Source of the DNA: Cunninghamia lanceolata
Lineage: Eukaryota; Streptophyta; Pinopsida; Cupressales; Cupressaceae
Reading direction: 5' to 3'
NCBI GenBank assembly: GCA_027924645.1
Contig: BSBN01000445.1
Span: forward strand, 4,323,001-4,387,000
Length of the DNA: 64,000 nucleotides
Part shown: piece after piece, positions 23,640 through 35,955 of the stretch
How the letters are laid out: every line of letters starts with the position of its first letter
Numbering within the stretch: the first letter of the stretch is position 1
Notes under the pieces: generated by a model
Databases searched by the model: none
Told to the model about the DNA's origin: nothing
What the model saw: the letters and a program-made list of their open reading frames with translations, nothing else
Translations under genes and position numbers: made by a program

Positions 23640-23750
23640 TGATCACCTTTGGTTTTAGTTGTGGGTTGTGGGGTTTTTTGTGTTAATCAAGGTTTGAGTG
23701 GGAGCTTATGCAGAGGATACTTTGTGATCTTGTTGTAGATATTTTTTTAG

Positions 23751-26700
23751 ATGGTGAGCATATCTAGGAGGATTGAGGTAGATAAGTTTTCTAGCACGAA
23801 CTTTGAAATGTGGAAGTTGAAGATGGAAGATCTATTGATTGACCAGGATCTATAGGATGTAGTAGATGAAAATGTCCATAGGCCTATGGATCTAGCCTTG
23901 GCTACAAAATATGATATAATGGATAGAAAATCTAAAGGTCTCATTAGAATGTGTCTTGCAGATTCGATTCTGATAAATGTCCATGAAGAACCCACTTCGA
24001 ACAAGCTTTGGAAGAAGTTGGGTGAGATATATCAAGCTAAATCTCTAGTAAATAAGATTTTCTTGAGGAAGAAGTTGTATTCCTTGAGAATGGAAGAAGG
24101 TGGATGGATTTCTGAGCATCTGGAAACATTCAATATGTTGGTGACTTAGTTGACCTCAGTTGGAGTGAAAATGGATGAAGAAGAAAGGTGCCAAATTTTG
24201 TTGTGTTCACTGCCAGACTCATGGGACAGCCTAGTTATGGCTATTGGGAGCACTGCAGTCATCTTGACAATGGAGGATGTTGTTGGTTCTCTACTTTCTA
24301 AAGAGATGAGAAGGAAGGTCTCTCTGAATGCCAAAGAGGCTTTGAGTGTTTGAGGAAGACAAAAAGAACGAGGCAAAGATGAGAAGTAGCATGGCTATTC
24401 CAAGTCCAAGAACAAGGGGAGATCAAAATCTCCTGGTAAGTCCAAGGCAATATGCTGGAACTGTGGCAAATCCAAACACTTTCAAAAGGAATGTAAAGAA
24501 GAGAAGAAAAAGAAGAAGAAGAAGTAAGATTCTAATTCTGAGTCTGAGAAAGAAGATGGAGATGCCTTTATTACAGCGTTGGCCACTTGTGCAAGTGATA
24601 ATGCATCGTTGATAGACTCAGGTGCATCTTTCCACATGTCTCCTAATAGAAATTAGTTTAGTAAGTATGAAAACTATGATGGTGGTAAGGTGTATTTGGG
24701 TGATAATTCTTTCTTTGACATTGTTGGCCATGGTAGTATTCATGTGAAATTTTCTAATGGTAGAGTTAGACAATTTGATGGTGTCTTACATATCCCAGGA
24801 CTAGTAAGAAATTTATTATCTGTTAGCAAGCTAATAGATGCAGGTGTACATGTATAGTTTTCTGAAGTAGGTGTGAAAATGGTGAGAGGTGCTATGGTGA
24901 TAGCAAGAGGAAGCAAATTGGGTACATTGTACTAGCTTGATGCATGCATGGTTGAGTGCAATAGCACTTCTGATAAAATTAAGCCAGAAACTACTTCACT
25001 GAAAAAATAGATGGTTTCCTCTTCTGCGGATGGTCATGGCTTCTAGGTACCCAAGGGTGCTCTATCTACTTAATCAAAGTTGCCTGTAGAGAAGACCATG
25101 TTATGGAACTAGAGCCTTGGCCACATTGGATAAAAGGGTTTGAAAGCCCTGGAAAATAAGAACCTTGTTGAAGGTTTGAATGATTGCAATCTAGAGTTTG
25201 ATTTTTGTGAACATTATATTTATGGTAAACATAACTGCTTTTAGTTTTACTCATCTTCTCATAAGTCTTCATGTATTTTGGATCTAATCCATTCAGATGT
25301 ATTTGGTCCTATTGATGTTGCTTCTATTGGTAAATCAGTTTATTATGTTACTTTCATTGATGATTTTAGTAGAACATGGGTATATTTGTTAAAGAGTAAA
25401 TCTAAATTTTTTAATCATTTTAAGGAGTTCAAGGCTATGGTAGAAACTCAAACTAGAAAGAAAATTAAATGTTTGAAGACTGACCATGGCGGTGAGTATT
25501 GTTCTATAGATTTTGATAGATTCTGTACAAATTGCAAGATTAAAAGATAAAAGACAACTCCATATTCTCCTCAGCAGAATGGAGTTGCAGAAAGAATGAA
25601 TAGAACATTGATGGAGAAGGCTAGGAGCATGTTGAGTGGAGCTGGTCTAGAACAAAAGTTTTGGACTAAAGCTATAGCCACTGCTTATTATTTGATCAAT
25701 AGATCTCGTACATCAGCGCTTGTTGATAAAATGCCAATGGAGGCGTGGTCAGGGAAAAAGCCTTCACTTAGACATCTGAAAGTTTTTGGTTGTGAGGCAA
25801 ATGCACATGTGCCTAAGGAGAAGAGAACAAAGTTAGATTCTAAAGCTGTCAAATGTATCTTTATCGACTATAGCTATGGTATGAAAGGATACAAGCTTTG
25901 GGACCCTGTTGCACATAAGGTAATTTATTCTAGAAGTGTTATTTTTAGAGAGACTAAATCTTCTCCTGTTACTTTTCAGCTAGAACAACATAAAGAAATT
26001 GAACAGAAAAAGGATGTGATTCAACTTCCTTCTATGCCTGAGAATGTTGAATCGAGGCCCCAAGATAGACAAGAAGTTGAGGAGAGATCATCAAGCTCTA
26101 AATCTTTAGAAGAGGGAGAAGAGGAGGAAGAAGTGGAAGAACCTCCACTTCAGCTTGTTTGAAGGTCTACAAGGCATAGGCAACCACCTAAAAGGTATGG
26201 GTATTCACCCAATGATTGGAAGTGTATATTTTCTTTGAGTACTAACATTGATGAACTGAGATCTGTGCAAGAGGCTTTGGGTATGAATGATGCAGAGTCC
26301 TAAAAAATGGCCATGGATGAAGAGATGGTAGCCCTTGAAATAAATGATACATGGGACCTTGTACCTTTTCCTAGAGGACATAACCCTGTTGGATGTAAAT
26401 GGGTCTTTAAGAAAAAGATTGGTTCATATGGAAATGTTGAAAAGTATAAGGCATAGTTGGTTGCGAAGGGATACTCTTAGGTTGAGGGTATTGATTGCGG
26501 TGAGATCTTTTCTCCTATTGCTAAAATGACATCCATTTGGTTTTTATTATCTATTGCAGCAGCTTATGATCTAGAGGTTGAACAAATGGATGTGAAAACT
26601 GATTTTCTTCATGGTAATTTGGAGGAAGAAATCTATATGACACAGCAAGAGCACTACATGGTGAAAGGTAAAAACAAGTTGGTTTGTAAGTTAAAGATAT

Positions 26701-27810
26701 CTCTGTATGGCCTTAAACAAAGTTCTAGGATGTGGTACTAGAAGTTTGATACTTATGTGTTGAGTTTGGGATTTATGCGGTCTAAATCTAATCACTTGTA
26801 TATTTTAAATCTGATGGTGATGATTTCCTAGTAATTGCTTTATATGTTGATGACATGTTGTTTATTGGGAAAGACAAAAGTTTGATTGCAGAATTGAAAT
26901 CTCAGCTCTCTGTGAAATTTGAAATGAAAGATCTTGGTGCAGCAAAACACATACTTGGGATGGAGATCAGAAGAGACCATGAGAATAGAAAGCTATGGCT
27001 TGGTCAGAGTAAGTATGTTTGTTTAGTTTTGCAATGGTTTAACATGCAGGATTGTAAATCACTTTGTGTTCTTGTTACATTGGGAATGAAGCTCTCTATT
27101 TCACAATGTCCTACATCCCCATCAGAGATGGAAGACATGAGTAGAGTGTGTTACCATAGTGTAATTGGAAGCTTAATGTATGCTATGGTTTGTACAAGAC
27201 CAGACATTGCCCAAGCAGTGGGATTCTTTCTCGTTATATGTCTAATCCTAGAAGAGTGCATTGGGATACACTTAAAGAGGGTCTTCAAATATTTGTGGGG
27301 TACAACAAAGTACTCTATTTGTTTTCATGGTACAAGAGATCAACATTCCCTGAGTATTCATGGTTTTGTGGATTCAGACTGGGCTAGTGATGTTGATAGC
27401 AGAAGGTCCACCAGTGCATATTTTTTTACTCTTAATGGTGGTGTAATCAGTTGGATGAGGTCACTTTGTCCACTACTAAGGCAGAGTACATGGCAGCTAC
27501 TCATGCCTATAAAGAGGCCATTTGGATGAAGCATTTGTGTTCAGATATTGGATTGAAATAGGGTGTAGTTATAGTTTATTGTGACAATCAGAGTGTAATC
27601 TGCCTTGCGAAGAACCTGACTTTTCATTCCAGGACCAAACACATTGATGTTTAGTATCACTTCATGAGAGATATGGTTGAGGATGGCAAGTTGAAGCTGG
27701 AAAAGGTAGAGACTATGGTGAATGTTGTGGATGCATTAACTAAGCCTGTGAGCACAACAAAATTTAGGTGGTGTTATGAGTCTATGGGCCTCTTGGCCCC
27801 TAGTAGTTGA
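23751..27810 (+). pseudogene. gag-pol polyprotein of element C1 (TNT1-like Copia)
   Basis: It starts at ATG 23751 (MVSISRRIEVDKF). In order it has a gag domain, a zinc knuckle CWNCGKSKHFQKEC near 24450-24500, the protease motif LIDSGASFHM, and an integrase with D in [10 protein letters not shown] in KTDHGGEYC and E in GVAERMNRT. RT carries QMDVKTDFLHG and YVDDMLFIG, and RNase H includes VDSDWASDVDSRRSTS. At least a dozen stops occur, mostly TAG or TGA at expected Q, W or R codons. There is a frameshift near 26790, a pair of compensating shifts around 27220-27290, and a small deletion near 27460 that removes the SKKQ region of RNase H. The end is TGA 27808. It is clearly inactive. Confidence 0.92.
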
Positions 27811-27851
27811 TCCATGATGGTGTTATTCCCTTAGCTCTTGCAAGGTATTTG

Positions 27852-28546
27852 ACAAGTGGGAGAATGTTGGGAAATGAGGTGTCTCAACCTTGGTACACAT
27901 TTCCTATAATAGTTTTTTTTTTAATATTTTCCTACAATTGTTATGCATTGTTGGTGCTTTGAAAATTGGATTATTAGGTGTCAAAAGATGTCCACATGGT
28001 GGTATATTATGGAAGGCCTATTTTTAGGCTATTATGACAGATTCTATGACATATGTAAGGGTCAAAAATAGGGGACTTCATTTTGGACGTGAGAGCTTAT
28101 TTTAGACTGGAATCTTAGTTGAGAAGTTAAGCACATAGTTTTGTAAACCACTTATGGTTTCTTGTATAGCCAAAAGTCTATAAATTGGAGGCTTGAGTAG
28201 TTTGTATTATGTGAGTTTGCAAGTACTGTTATGCTACTGGAATGCTACCAAAATTTTTCCAGAGTTAATTTTTGGTGATACTCCTATAATAAATTTTCTC
28301 TGCAAGTGTATGTAATCTTGTTATTGGATTTGGAATACATTAAGCAAGCTTTTGGAGTGTGGGCTTTTTTACCTGAAAGGGTTTTCCCCATGTATATCTG
28401 GTGTTTTGTGTTTCATTTTTTATTTCATGTTTTAAATGTGCTTCTAGAATTTCTATAACTGTTAGATCAGCTTTTAAAAGTTTTGCATAATGTTTCTCCT
28501 CAAGATTGGCGTAGGAAGTTGTTTCCTCTACTTTGACTTCCTTACA
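27852..28546 (+). repeat. Purine tract and 3' LTR of element C1
   Basis: The tract ACAAGTGGGAGAA (27852-27864) is followed by the 682-bp LTR from 27865 to 28546 and then ATTAC. It is close to the 5' copy, with small indels such as the T run near 27910 and a ten-base insertion near 28233. Confidence 0.92.
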
Positions 28547-28551
28547 ATTAC

Positions 28552-30734
28552 ATTGGGGCTCATGTGGGCAATAGTTAAAGACTGTTGAGTAGGATCATAA
28601 AGGGATCTCATATGTGCAACAGTAGGGGCTTTGCCCTACTTAACTCTTTTCTTTTCTCTTCTTGATTCCCTAGCTTTCCTAGTAGCCTCAGACTAGCTTT
28701 GAAAAGTAGGAGGGGAAGCAATTAGACCACCTACAAAAGGGAAGCCTTTAGGTAGACCATAAGGAATGGTCATCATCTGCTGGTTTGGGTCTTGCAATTG
28801 TACAAGCCTCATAGGCACTGATGGGGAAAATATTGACAAGCTCAATATTTGGGTAGTAGTAAATGATGGGGAACTAGATAAAGGTGACAAAGATTGTAAA
28901 GGTATAGCTGAAGTAGCAGGAGTCATGGAAACCTAGGGCATTTGACTAGCCACTCCCAAGGTAGAAGAAGATTGAGTAGCTGAAGAATGTAAAGGAAGAC
29001 TTACCTGAGGAACTATCATGGTTGTTGGGTTCTGCCTCTTCTATCCAGGATCTGAAACTTCTTCTTCTTCCTCTTCCCTTTGTAAGACCAATTTTCTCTT
29101 CCTTCTAATGAGTCTACCTACTTATTCCTCCTCTATCTCTTTTATCATTACTTGGTGTTGGGAGACCAATGATTCTGAAACTCTAATTTCTTTTAAAACT
29201 ACCACTACAAGGGCCCCAGATGCCGAAACTATTTGGCCCTCAAGAGATGACTGTGAAACCTTTTGTTGCTCAATACTATTGAGTAATTGTGACCACACTA
29301 TTAATTTAGGACTTGACACCACTGCCTCTTCTTCTAATTTCTCTAGTCTTTGGATATTGCTTATATCTGGACTAGAGACAGGGGTCATGTGTGCTTCATC
29401 CCACAAACTTTCCCATTTCTCATCTGAAGCAACTTGTTCAAAACTTTTATCTAGCTCAAAGATCTCTTTCCTATACTTCTAGTATGCAGATATCTTCTCT
29501 TCACTCCATCCCTTCTTGGTCAGAGCTTGTTTCAAACCGTGAGTTATCCTCCTTTTTGGATCATACTCCTTGATTGGAGTGTAAAATGTCTCCCATGCCT
29601 TAGGTGGCTCACTAGGTATGTCACTTATCTCAACATAAACTTCAGGAGTATTAGTTTGTGGTGATCTCCTTTTCTCAAAGAATGCATGGCTCTCATGAAT
29701 TAAAGTAGTATAGATCTTGTTAGTACCAACCAAGAGGCTAAAAAGACATCAGGATTGTACTTCCATTTGTCCTAAATCATTACCAACCCATAATTTGCTA
29801 ATTTTTCATGTAACATGTACTCTAATTCTCTCCTTACTACTGATACACCACCCTTACTCCAAGGGCTATCATACAAAGCCTTTTTCCTCTTGTTTTCTCT
29901 AAATTTATTGTCAATTATGGATAATTGGCAGGCCAATTCTAGGGCTAAAACCCTAGCTACCAAAACCTTTGGGAGCATAAAAGCCTCCACCCCAAAATTG
30001 TGTACCTTGATCATGGTGTGGTGTACCCTAAAAAAATAATCACAGGGGACCCGTGAGTTTATTATGACCCCCCTAACCTTATCGATCATTCTATCTTTGA
30101 TCTCTTCTTTTTCTAATTACTCAACAAGAGGAGCCAAAAAAACATTCAGCAAACTCATAGGGATTAGAGGTTTTAGATAAGATGTGGGTCCACGCGGACA
30201 TAAGGATCATTTTTTTAGGATCAACCTCTAGGTCATACAGGTCCAGGTGCATATACTACAGAAATAGTTGATAGTTTTGATATAAAATCAAATTAAAAAG
30301 GTATGAAGAATACCTAAAAACTTGTGCATTTGTGAAATAGGTTAATTGATTGCACATCATGCAAGCAGTGTGCTCTACAAAATCAAATTTATACTCCTTT
30401 TGCCATGGTACTTTCTTGAGGTAGAAAATGACCCTGAATTGCCAATCATGTACATTGGCATCCTCTTCCTAACCAAAAATGAAATCCAGCATTGAGCAGG
30501 CATCCTGCACATTTGTGGTCAACAAATGCTGAGCAAAGGTATTTGATGGCATCTTGACATTGTCTTCATCTAGACGATGTTCCAGGTTCAAGAAATTTTG
30601 TTTGGTCTCCACTTGACGCCAACCATTCTACATTTTGGGTATGTCATAGAAACTAGCATTTGAGTCATAGGTTAACCCCAACATGTTGTGGATGGCCTTT
30701 GCATTTATATGAACCTAGACATTTTTGTTCTAAA
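28552..30734 (-). pseudogene. ORF3 of element J, central part
   Basis: Minus-strand open blocks: 30089-29772 (VRGVIINSRVPCDYFF, then GVEAFMLPKVLVARV), 29733-29479 (ending at LTKKGWSEEKISAYWKY), 29406-29122 and 28926-28693 (proline- and serine-rich). The N-terminal half is globular-looking; the rest turns low-complexity before the coiled coil at 21641-22947. It is broken by several stops, mostly TAG. No enzymatic motif was seen. It could be a movement-, packaging- or nucleic-acid-related accessory protein, but that would be a guess. Confidence 0.6.
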
Positions 30735-32100
30735 TGTTGGAATTAGTCTGGACAACTAAGAGGTGGGGTGAATCAATTGTCTCAAAAATTTAACCTTTTC
30801 TACTTTTAATCTTCTTTATCAACTTACAATCAAATCAATAATGTAAACATTAAAGCATGAATCAACAATACATGAGCAAAAATAAATTGAACACACATAA
30901 CACCAAGATTTTAACATGGAAATCCAATTAAGGGAAAACCACAATGGGGGTTAACCCACAAGATTCGTACCCTGTTAAAAGTACTTAGAAGAAAAGAGAA
31001 GGCACATGCCTTCGGGCTCACTACCTAGAGCTCATTGCTCAAGAGAGGCTCACTGCCTATAGAATTTATGTTTAATATAGAAAGAATTAACTGATAAATA
31101 ACATCTCCTTCATGCCTAGTTCAGTTCCATTGAATACTAACAAAACTTCTGCTCTACCCCAAAAACTTCTTTTCTAACTCTTCATCAAAATAGCTCTTGT
31201 TCTTTTGCTTCTCCTCTACTCTACTCTGCCTTTGATCCTTTCTTCAGATTATATTTTTTTTTGCACAAGGATACTTTTTTCACAACTCATCTACATGCCT
31301 TTATATACTTCATAAACCTTGGAATAAACATCAAGGTTGGCATTACAAACATCTGACTTAATGTGAATCACTTTATTGTTGGCCAAACATGACTAAGACT
31401 CAAATCTTCCTCGATCAACATGCCATGCTACATAAAATTGTTCTTGGATCATCCGCAATATACTTGAACCATCCAGTCAGCTAGGATAGGGAAGAACAGC
31501 AACATCAAGGAAGAAATCTTCAACAACGAGCTCGATCTTCAATGTGGACCTCCAACACAATAGTCACATGATCCAGAGACCTCCACAAGTACATTGAATT
31601 CAACAAAAACATCCGCAGTCCTCGAAAACATTAGAATTACTTGCATCTTCATTTGGAACCTTAAGAACACTATTTGCCATGACTGTCACACTAGAAAGAT
31701 TTCTTGCAGACCTCCAAACCATAAACCACTTGAGTTGATGATACATACTAACTTCCCAAACATGCCTTTAGATTTGTAGATCATCATTTTACATTTCTGG
31801 AACAATCTAGACCTCTTTCCTGTCACCCTGTCTCTTCTGAACACTGCAAAACCAATTATACTCAAATGGCCTTAGCTACTTCAAATCTTCATGTGAACCT
31901 TTCAAATCTTAACTAGAGCTTTTTCAGACAATCCTCTATTCAGCCATATGGTCTGCATACATTGATCTTTATTAATTTTATCAATATCCTCAACATTCTA
32001 GTCTTCTAAACAGGCAACAAAATAGGATATAGTTGACACCAATGGCAACAAGGATATGTTGACATCAATGACAACACCGAATAGGCACATATTTGCAACA
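30735..32100 (-). repeat. Solo LTR, same family as element H
   Basis: On the minus strand TGTTGCAAATATGTGCC...TAATTCCAACA, 1366 bp, flanked by CTAAA at 30730-30734 and 32101-32105. No internal region is present, and the J ORF3 frame rejoins across it as IGTI followed by NKNV (one stop between). It aligns with the 3' LTR of H from its first base. It has a TATATAAA box near 31298-31305, CTCACTGCC repeats at 31017-31060 and the U5 hairpin at 30751-30781. Solo LTRs arise by recombination between the two LTRs of one element. Confidence 0.95.
30751..30781 (-). other. U5 hairpin with C-rich loop, solo LTR
   Basis: On the minus strand GACAATTGA and TTAGTTGTC pair over nine positions with two G-U pairs around TTCACCCCACCTC. 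Confidence 0.65.
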
Positions 32101-32105
32101 CTAAA

Positions 32106-33151
32106 TTGTCCCAATAGAAGCATCAAAGTTAATTGCACATAATCACACTAGCTCAGGGTAAGAATGCACCAATGGGACCATGAACTGGGCTAGATTAGAG
32201 ATCCAAATCCTCATACTGAATGATTCATATTTCCCTTGTTTTGCCTAGAGGATAAGTCTCGCATGCACCCCTTCCCTTAGGGTCTTTAGATTCTCTAAAA
32301 TTCTAGGATGAAAAACATCATCCACAAATTCTTTGACTTGAGAAGGTCTACGAACTTACCTTTTTTGAGAACTCTGGTTCTTGGAATGTTAAACCTGGGT
32401 TGTGCCCTAGCTGTGGTGTATGGCTTGGTCCTCTTCCATTTTTATGGAAATTAAAAAATCCCCTTTTTCTTGTCACCCTTTGAAGATTGTCCTCCGTCGG
32501 CCAGCTCTGCTATATCCTGCTTAGGATATACACTTGCTCAAGAAGTCGAAAGAGATAAGTTCTTGCAGGGAATTATGTCATAATAATGCAACAATGAGGA
32601 ATAGAGCCCTTCTTTTAAAATTCTTGGCTCTAATTGCAAGAATTAATGAGACCATATTAATGGAACCATCATTTCATATTAATGACTCTAGAAAATGCAC
32701 CCAAAAGATAGTTAGCAAGATCTTTTAAATCTATAACATAACTCATAATGACCTATCATTAATATTTCATTCTTTGATATCATTGGCCATCATCCTAGAT
32801 TTCTGAGTCTTTATCAATGGTACCATTGGAAAGGACACTTAGTAAATCTTTGGGAGCTTTAGCCATGGACACGTGTTCAAAAGAACACTTATTAAGAAAA
32901 GTAGGAAAAACATTTAAAAGAAAACATACAGTAGGGAAACTAAGCTAACTATAATACAGGGAGCATGATTGGCCTTTATGTGAAGTGTTTGAGGAAGATC
33001 TCATTGACAAGAATATCTAACGACTCTCCTTCCATAGTCTCCAATTCATACGCATTACATTGCTTACAAGTATGATCTTAAAGGGTCATGTCCACAGTGA
33101 ATCAAACTTTCCATGACATCTTGGCTTTGAGGCTCTTTCATCCCACTTTAA
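32106..33151 (-). pseudogene. End of integrase and N-terminal part of ORF3, element J
   Basis: From 33151 leftward the frame reads LKWDERASKPRCHGKFDSLW, then CKQCNAYELETMEGESLDIL. This aligns with the C-terminal integrase segment of element I (LKWDELKRRPIKHTKF, CKQHNAFHLSKLAREELSIL). Pol ends near 32960. Below it ORF3 starts: a stretch near 32390-32130 reads RPSQVKEFVDDVFHPRILEN and continues to AQFMVPLVHSYPELV. Copia G begins at 33152 and cuts the integrase upstream. Stops and at least one frameshift break the ORF3 start. Confidence 0.65.
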
Positions 33152-33626
33152 TGTTGTTATATGGAGCCTAATTAGACTTAGAGGTTAACAGACTCAGAGA
33201 TTAAATTTACCCCACTTTTATCAATGCAGTTTTCCCCCAAAATTATTTAACAAGGTCAAGGGGTAGCGCCCCTTGTAGGGGTTTGGGGGCAATGCCCCCA
33301 AGATAGGGTCAAGGGGCAGTGCCCCTGGCATGCTCCCTATCGCGATACAGGGCCAACATAAAAAAAACCCTATTTTTGTAACCGACATAAGGCTTGATAA
33401 AAGTAGTTAAGGGTTAGGGTTTCTGTGGATGTATTGTAGCATTTTGCAGTGGTATTGAGTTGCAAGGATTGCTGGTTGTAATCAGTTTGATTTACTAGAT
33501 AATAATATTGGACTCTCTATTGGTGGATGTAGCCCAGGTTTGGGTGAACCACATTAAAACTTGTCTCCCACTATTATTATTTCTGTGTATTTTCATTCCT
33601 TTGTTTAATCTTTATTTGCATTTAAT
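33152..33626 (+). repeat. 5' LTR of element G, left part
   Basis: It starts TGTTGTTATATGGAGCC and continues after E1 at 41024-41046 (TCTTCTATATGC to CCCTAACA), about 498 bp in total. It contains a GC-rich island at 33253-33358 with three short hairpins (GGGGGCAATGCCCCC and two GGGG-AGYG-CCCC forms). Downstream is a GTTTGGGTGAACCAC-type block usual before the end of such LTRs. Confidence 0.75.
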
Positions 33627-35887
33627 TGATGGTAGTTGTTTGTCATTGATGTCAAAAAGGTATTGAGGGTGTTGAGTTAGTGTGCATCTTCATAAGGTAT
33701 CATCAGTGATTTGCACTATTGACATAGGTTGTTCAGGATCATGTTTTTCAAAGTTGTTCACTCTATCAGGAACATCAATCAGGAGTTGTTCATTTGGACA
33801 TGATAAGTGTGTTGATTATGCCTTCAATAAGAATGTTGTCAGTTGAGCTGTTTACCATTGATGGTTGAACAAATTGATCAGATGTTGATGATAGACACAG
33901 GTTGATGTCTTACTAATGCATAGAAGTATGATGTTCTCCATGTGGGTGTTGGTATTGGATTTCTTGCAAGTTTCTTCAAGGTTGAGGATGCAAATTCTCT
34001 TATTGGTGTTCTTGCTTCTATCTTAATCATGGCTTCAGAGGTGCTCTTATTGCAGAAGAAATGCTATGTTGGGAGAAATATAAGGTTTTAATATTTTTGT
34101 CTTCTGAGATACTAATTTTTAAATTCCAAGACTAAGTCCATTTTCATATGTCTAAACTCACATGCCTTCATACTTGCAATTTTTGTTATAATTCATTGAT
34201 GACCTGCTACTGCAAGTTCACAACTTAAAAATTACCTTCTTGACCAGTCCTCTCCTTGTGTTTAATCAATGACATTAGTCATCATTTAAGAGCCTATTAA
34301 TATATCCTTGGTTTTTGAATAATTATATTTTATGAGCATGCTTTTATAAAAACTTTAAAAAGGCCTTTTGAAAAGTGTTAAAAAAAATTCATTTTTTTAC
34401 ATGTCTCAACCCCTCCTCATGTGTTCGTGCTTTTCTAAGAAGGCAGCCTGTTTTTCATGGTCTTAGCTTTTATATTAGAAACTTTATAAAATTCTTATCT
34501 CCTATTTTTATGGTTGATGACAAAGCAAGCCTTTTATAAGGATTTTTGTTTTTTTAAAAAGCTAAAATCAGTTTTGTTTCCTCTTCTACGTGACAATGAA
34601 GACTAAGGGTCATGGGAGATAGAAAGCTTTTTGAAGATAGAAAGTTATTTGGAAGATAGAAAAATGTTTTTATTGGTGTGTGGAGTGTTTTAAAAACATG
34701 GAAATATTTTTATGAAGATAGAAAGCTTTTGAAGGTTTATATAATTTTTTTTAAAGGCAAAATTTTTATTGAAGATGATTTTCACAAACTTGAAGAGTCT
34801 TTGAAGTGCAAAAAGAATATGAAGTGCTTTTGGAGATTGTTTTTGTAGAAGAAGATGAATGGATTGGGAGAAGTTATTTTGCAAGAGCATATTGAAAAAT
34901 ATTTTATTTTTGAAGACATTTTTTCCTAGAGGGAATTGAATGCAATACAAAGAAAAATTTGAAGAGTTTTTTTTACAAAAAAATGAAGGATCATGCATGA
35001 AGGTAGATTGATTGAAGATTTTTTTATGGAAGATGAAAATGAGGAGACTGAATATTCAGTTTGAAAGAGTTTTATTACAAAGGCAGATGAATTATTTTCA
35101 TTGTGATTTGCTACACAGATTGAAGATATTTTAGATGATTTTCTTGCAGAGAGAAGTGTAATTCGAAGAAGTTCTATTGTTTATAATTTTATTGCAAGAT
35201 GTAATTGTTTATGCAGAGAAGAAAATGAATAGTCATGGGCATGAAGAGAAAATTAATTTCTTCACAGATGAAAAATGATTGTGTAGAATGTGAAAGATTT
35301 TTCAAATTGTATATAATGGTTTTTTAGGTACATTGACGAGTGTGTGTTGATGAAGAAAATAGAGATGAGCAAATAATGTTATGTATGTTATGAAGTTATG
35401 ATATGCAAAGAAAAACCTTTTTGAAAAGAAAGATGAGTTGATTTAAATGGTGCAAATCAGATTGAATAACAATCACTTCTTGCACATGAGATTTTTGTTT
35501 TGATTGATTGAGAAAAGCCAGTGAGGCACAGTATGCCAGTGAGGCTTATAGGTCAGTGAGACCATTTGTCAGTGAGACACTCACATCAGCCAGTGAGGCT
35601 TGTAAAGATAATTTTTAAGGTTAAGCCAATGAGGCAGTTTTGGAGTGGTTTTTCTACCCTAGGAGGGTTTTCCACTCGTACAATTCTTGTGTCTTGATTT
35701 TCTCTCTATTTGTGTGTATGATTTATTCATGAGATTTTAATCTCGTCATTCATTCTCAGTTATGTGCACATGTGTGTAACAAATGATATCTTTCTTTCTT
35801 TATGTCTTGAAAGTTAAATTTGCAAAAGGTTAGAATTTATACAACACTGATTCACCCCCCCTCTCAGTGTTGTCCTAAACTCCTACA
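33627..35887 (+). repeat. 5' LTR of element E1
   Basis: TGATGGTAGTTGTTTGTC to CTAAACTCCTACA, 2261 bp. GTCATTGATGTCAA lies near the left edge. It holds a cluster of about seven CAGTGAG repeats (35518-35640), a GGTTTTTC-AGGGTTTTCCAC block at about 35650-35672, and the perfect U5 hairpin at 35841-35873. An ORF-like stretch at 34690-34998 (minus) recurs in the 3' LTR (39835-40143) simply because the LTR is duplicated. Confidence 0.92.
35841..35873 (+). other. U5 hairpin with C-rich loop, element E1
   Basis: ACAACACTGA and TCAGTGTTGT are perfect complements over ten bases around TTCACCCCCCCTC. The 3' LTR copy (40977-41009) has one mismatch. Confidence 0.75.
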
Positions 35888-35901
35888 ATTGGTATCAGAG
35901 C
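35888..35901 (+). other. Primer binding site of element E1
   Basis: ATTGGTATCAGAGC directly follows the LTR; initiator tRNA-Met type. Confidence 0.92.
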
Positions 35902-35955
35902 TAGGTTCCCTTTAGAAGCTTAATCAGCTTTGGTAGGTCCTGTGTGTGGAGTTCA

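Larger units (their letters stand above)
22948..28546 (+). mobile_element. Complete Tork/TNT1-like Copia element C1
   Basis: The element is 5599 bp with LTRs of 677 and 682 bp, flanked by ATTAC at 22943-22947 and 28547-28551. It has TGTTGGGAAATGAGG starts, TTCCTTACA ends, a primer site at 23625-23639, one gag-pol region (23751-27810) and a purine tract before the 3' LTR (27852-27864). The gag (KLWKKLGEIYQAKSL, SLRMEEGG) and integrase resemble tobacco TNT1-type elements. It sits inside ORF3 of element J. Confidence 0.95.

Noticed and set aside
24146..24376. Minus-strand ORFs inside Copia gag-pol genes (also 8513-8761, 50529-50777, 52312-52659)
   Set aside because: They are antisense shadows of conserved coding sequence with no features of their own.
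34690..34998. 102-codon minus-strand ORF, also at 39835-40143
   Set aside because: It lies in the E1 LTRs and recurs only because the LTR is duplicated; it is rich in F, L, K and N as expected of AT-rich non-coding sequence.
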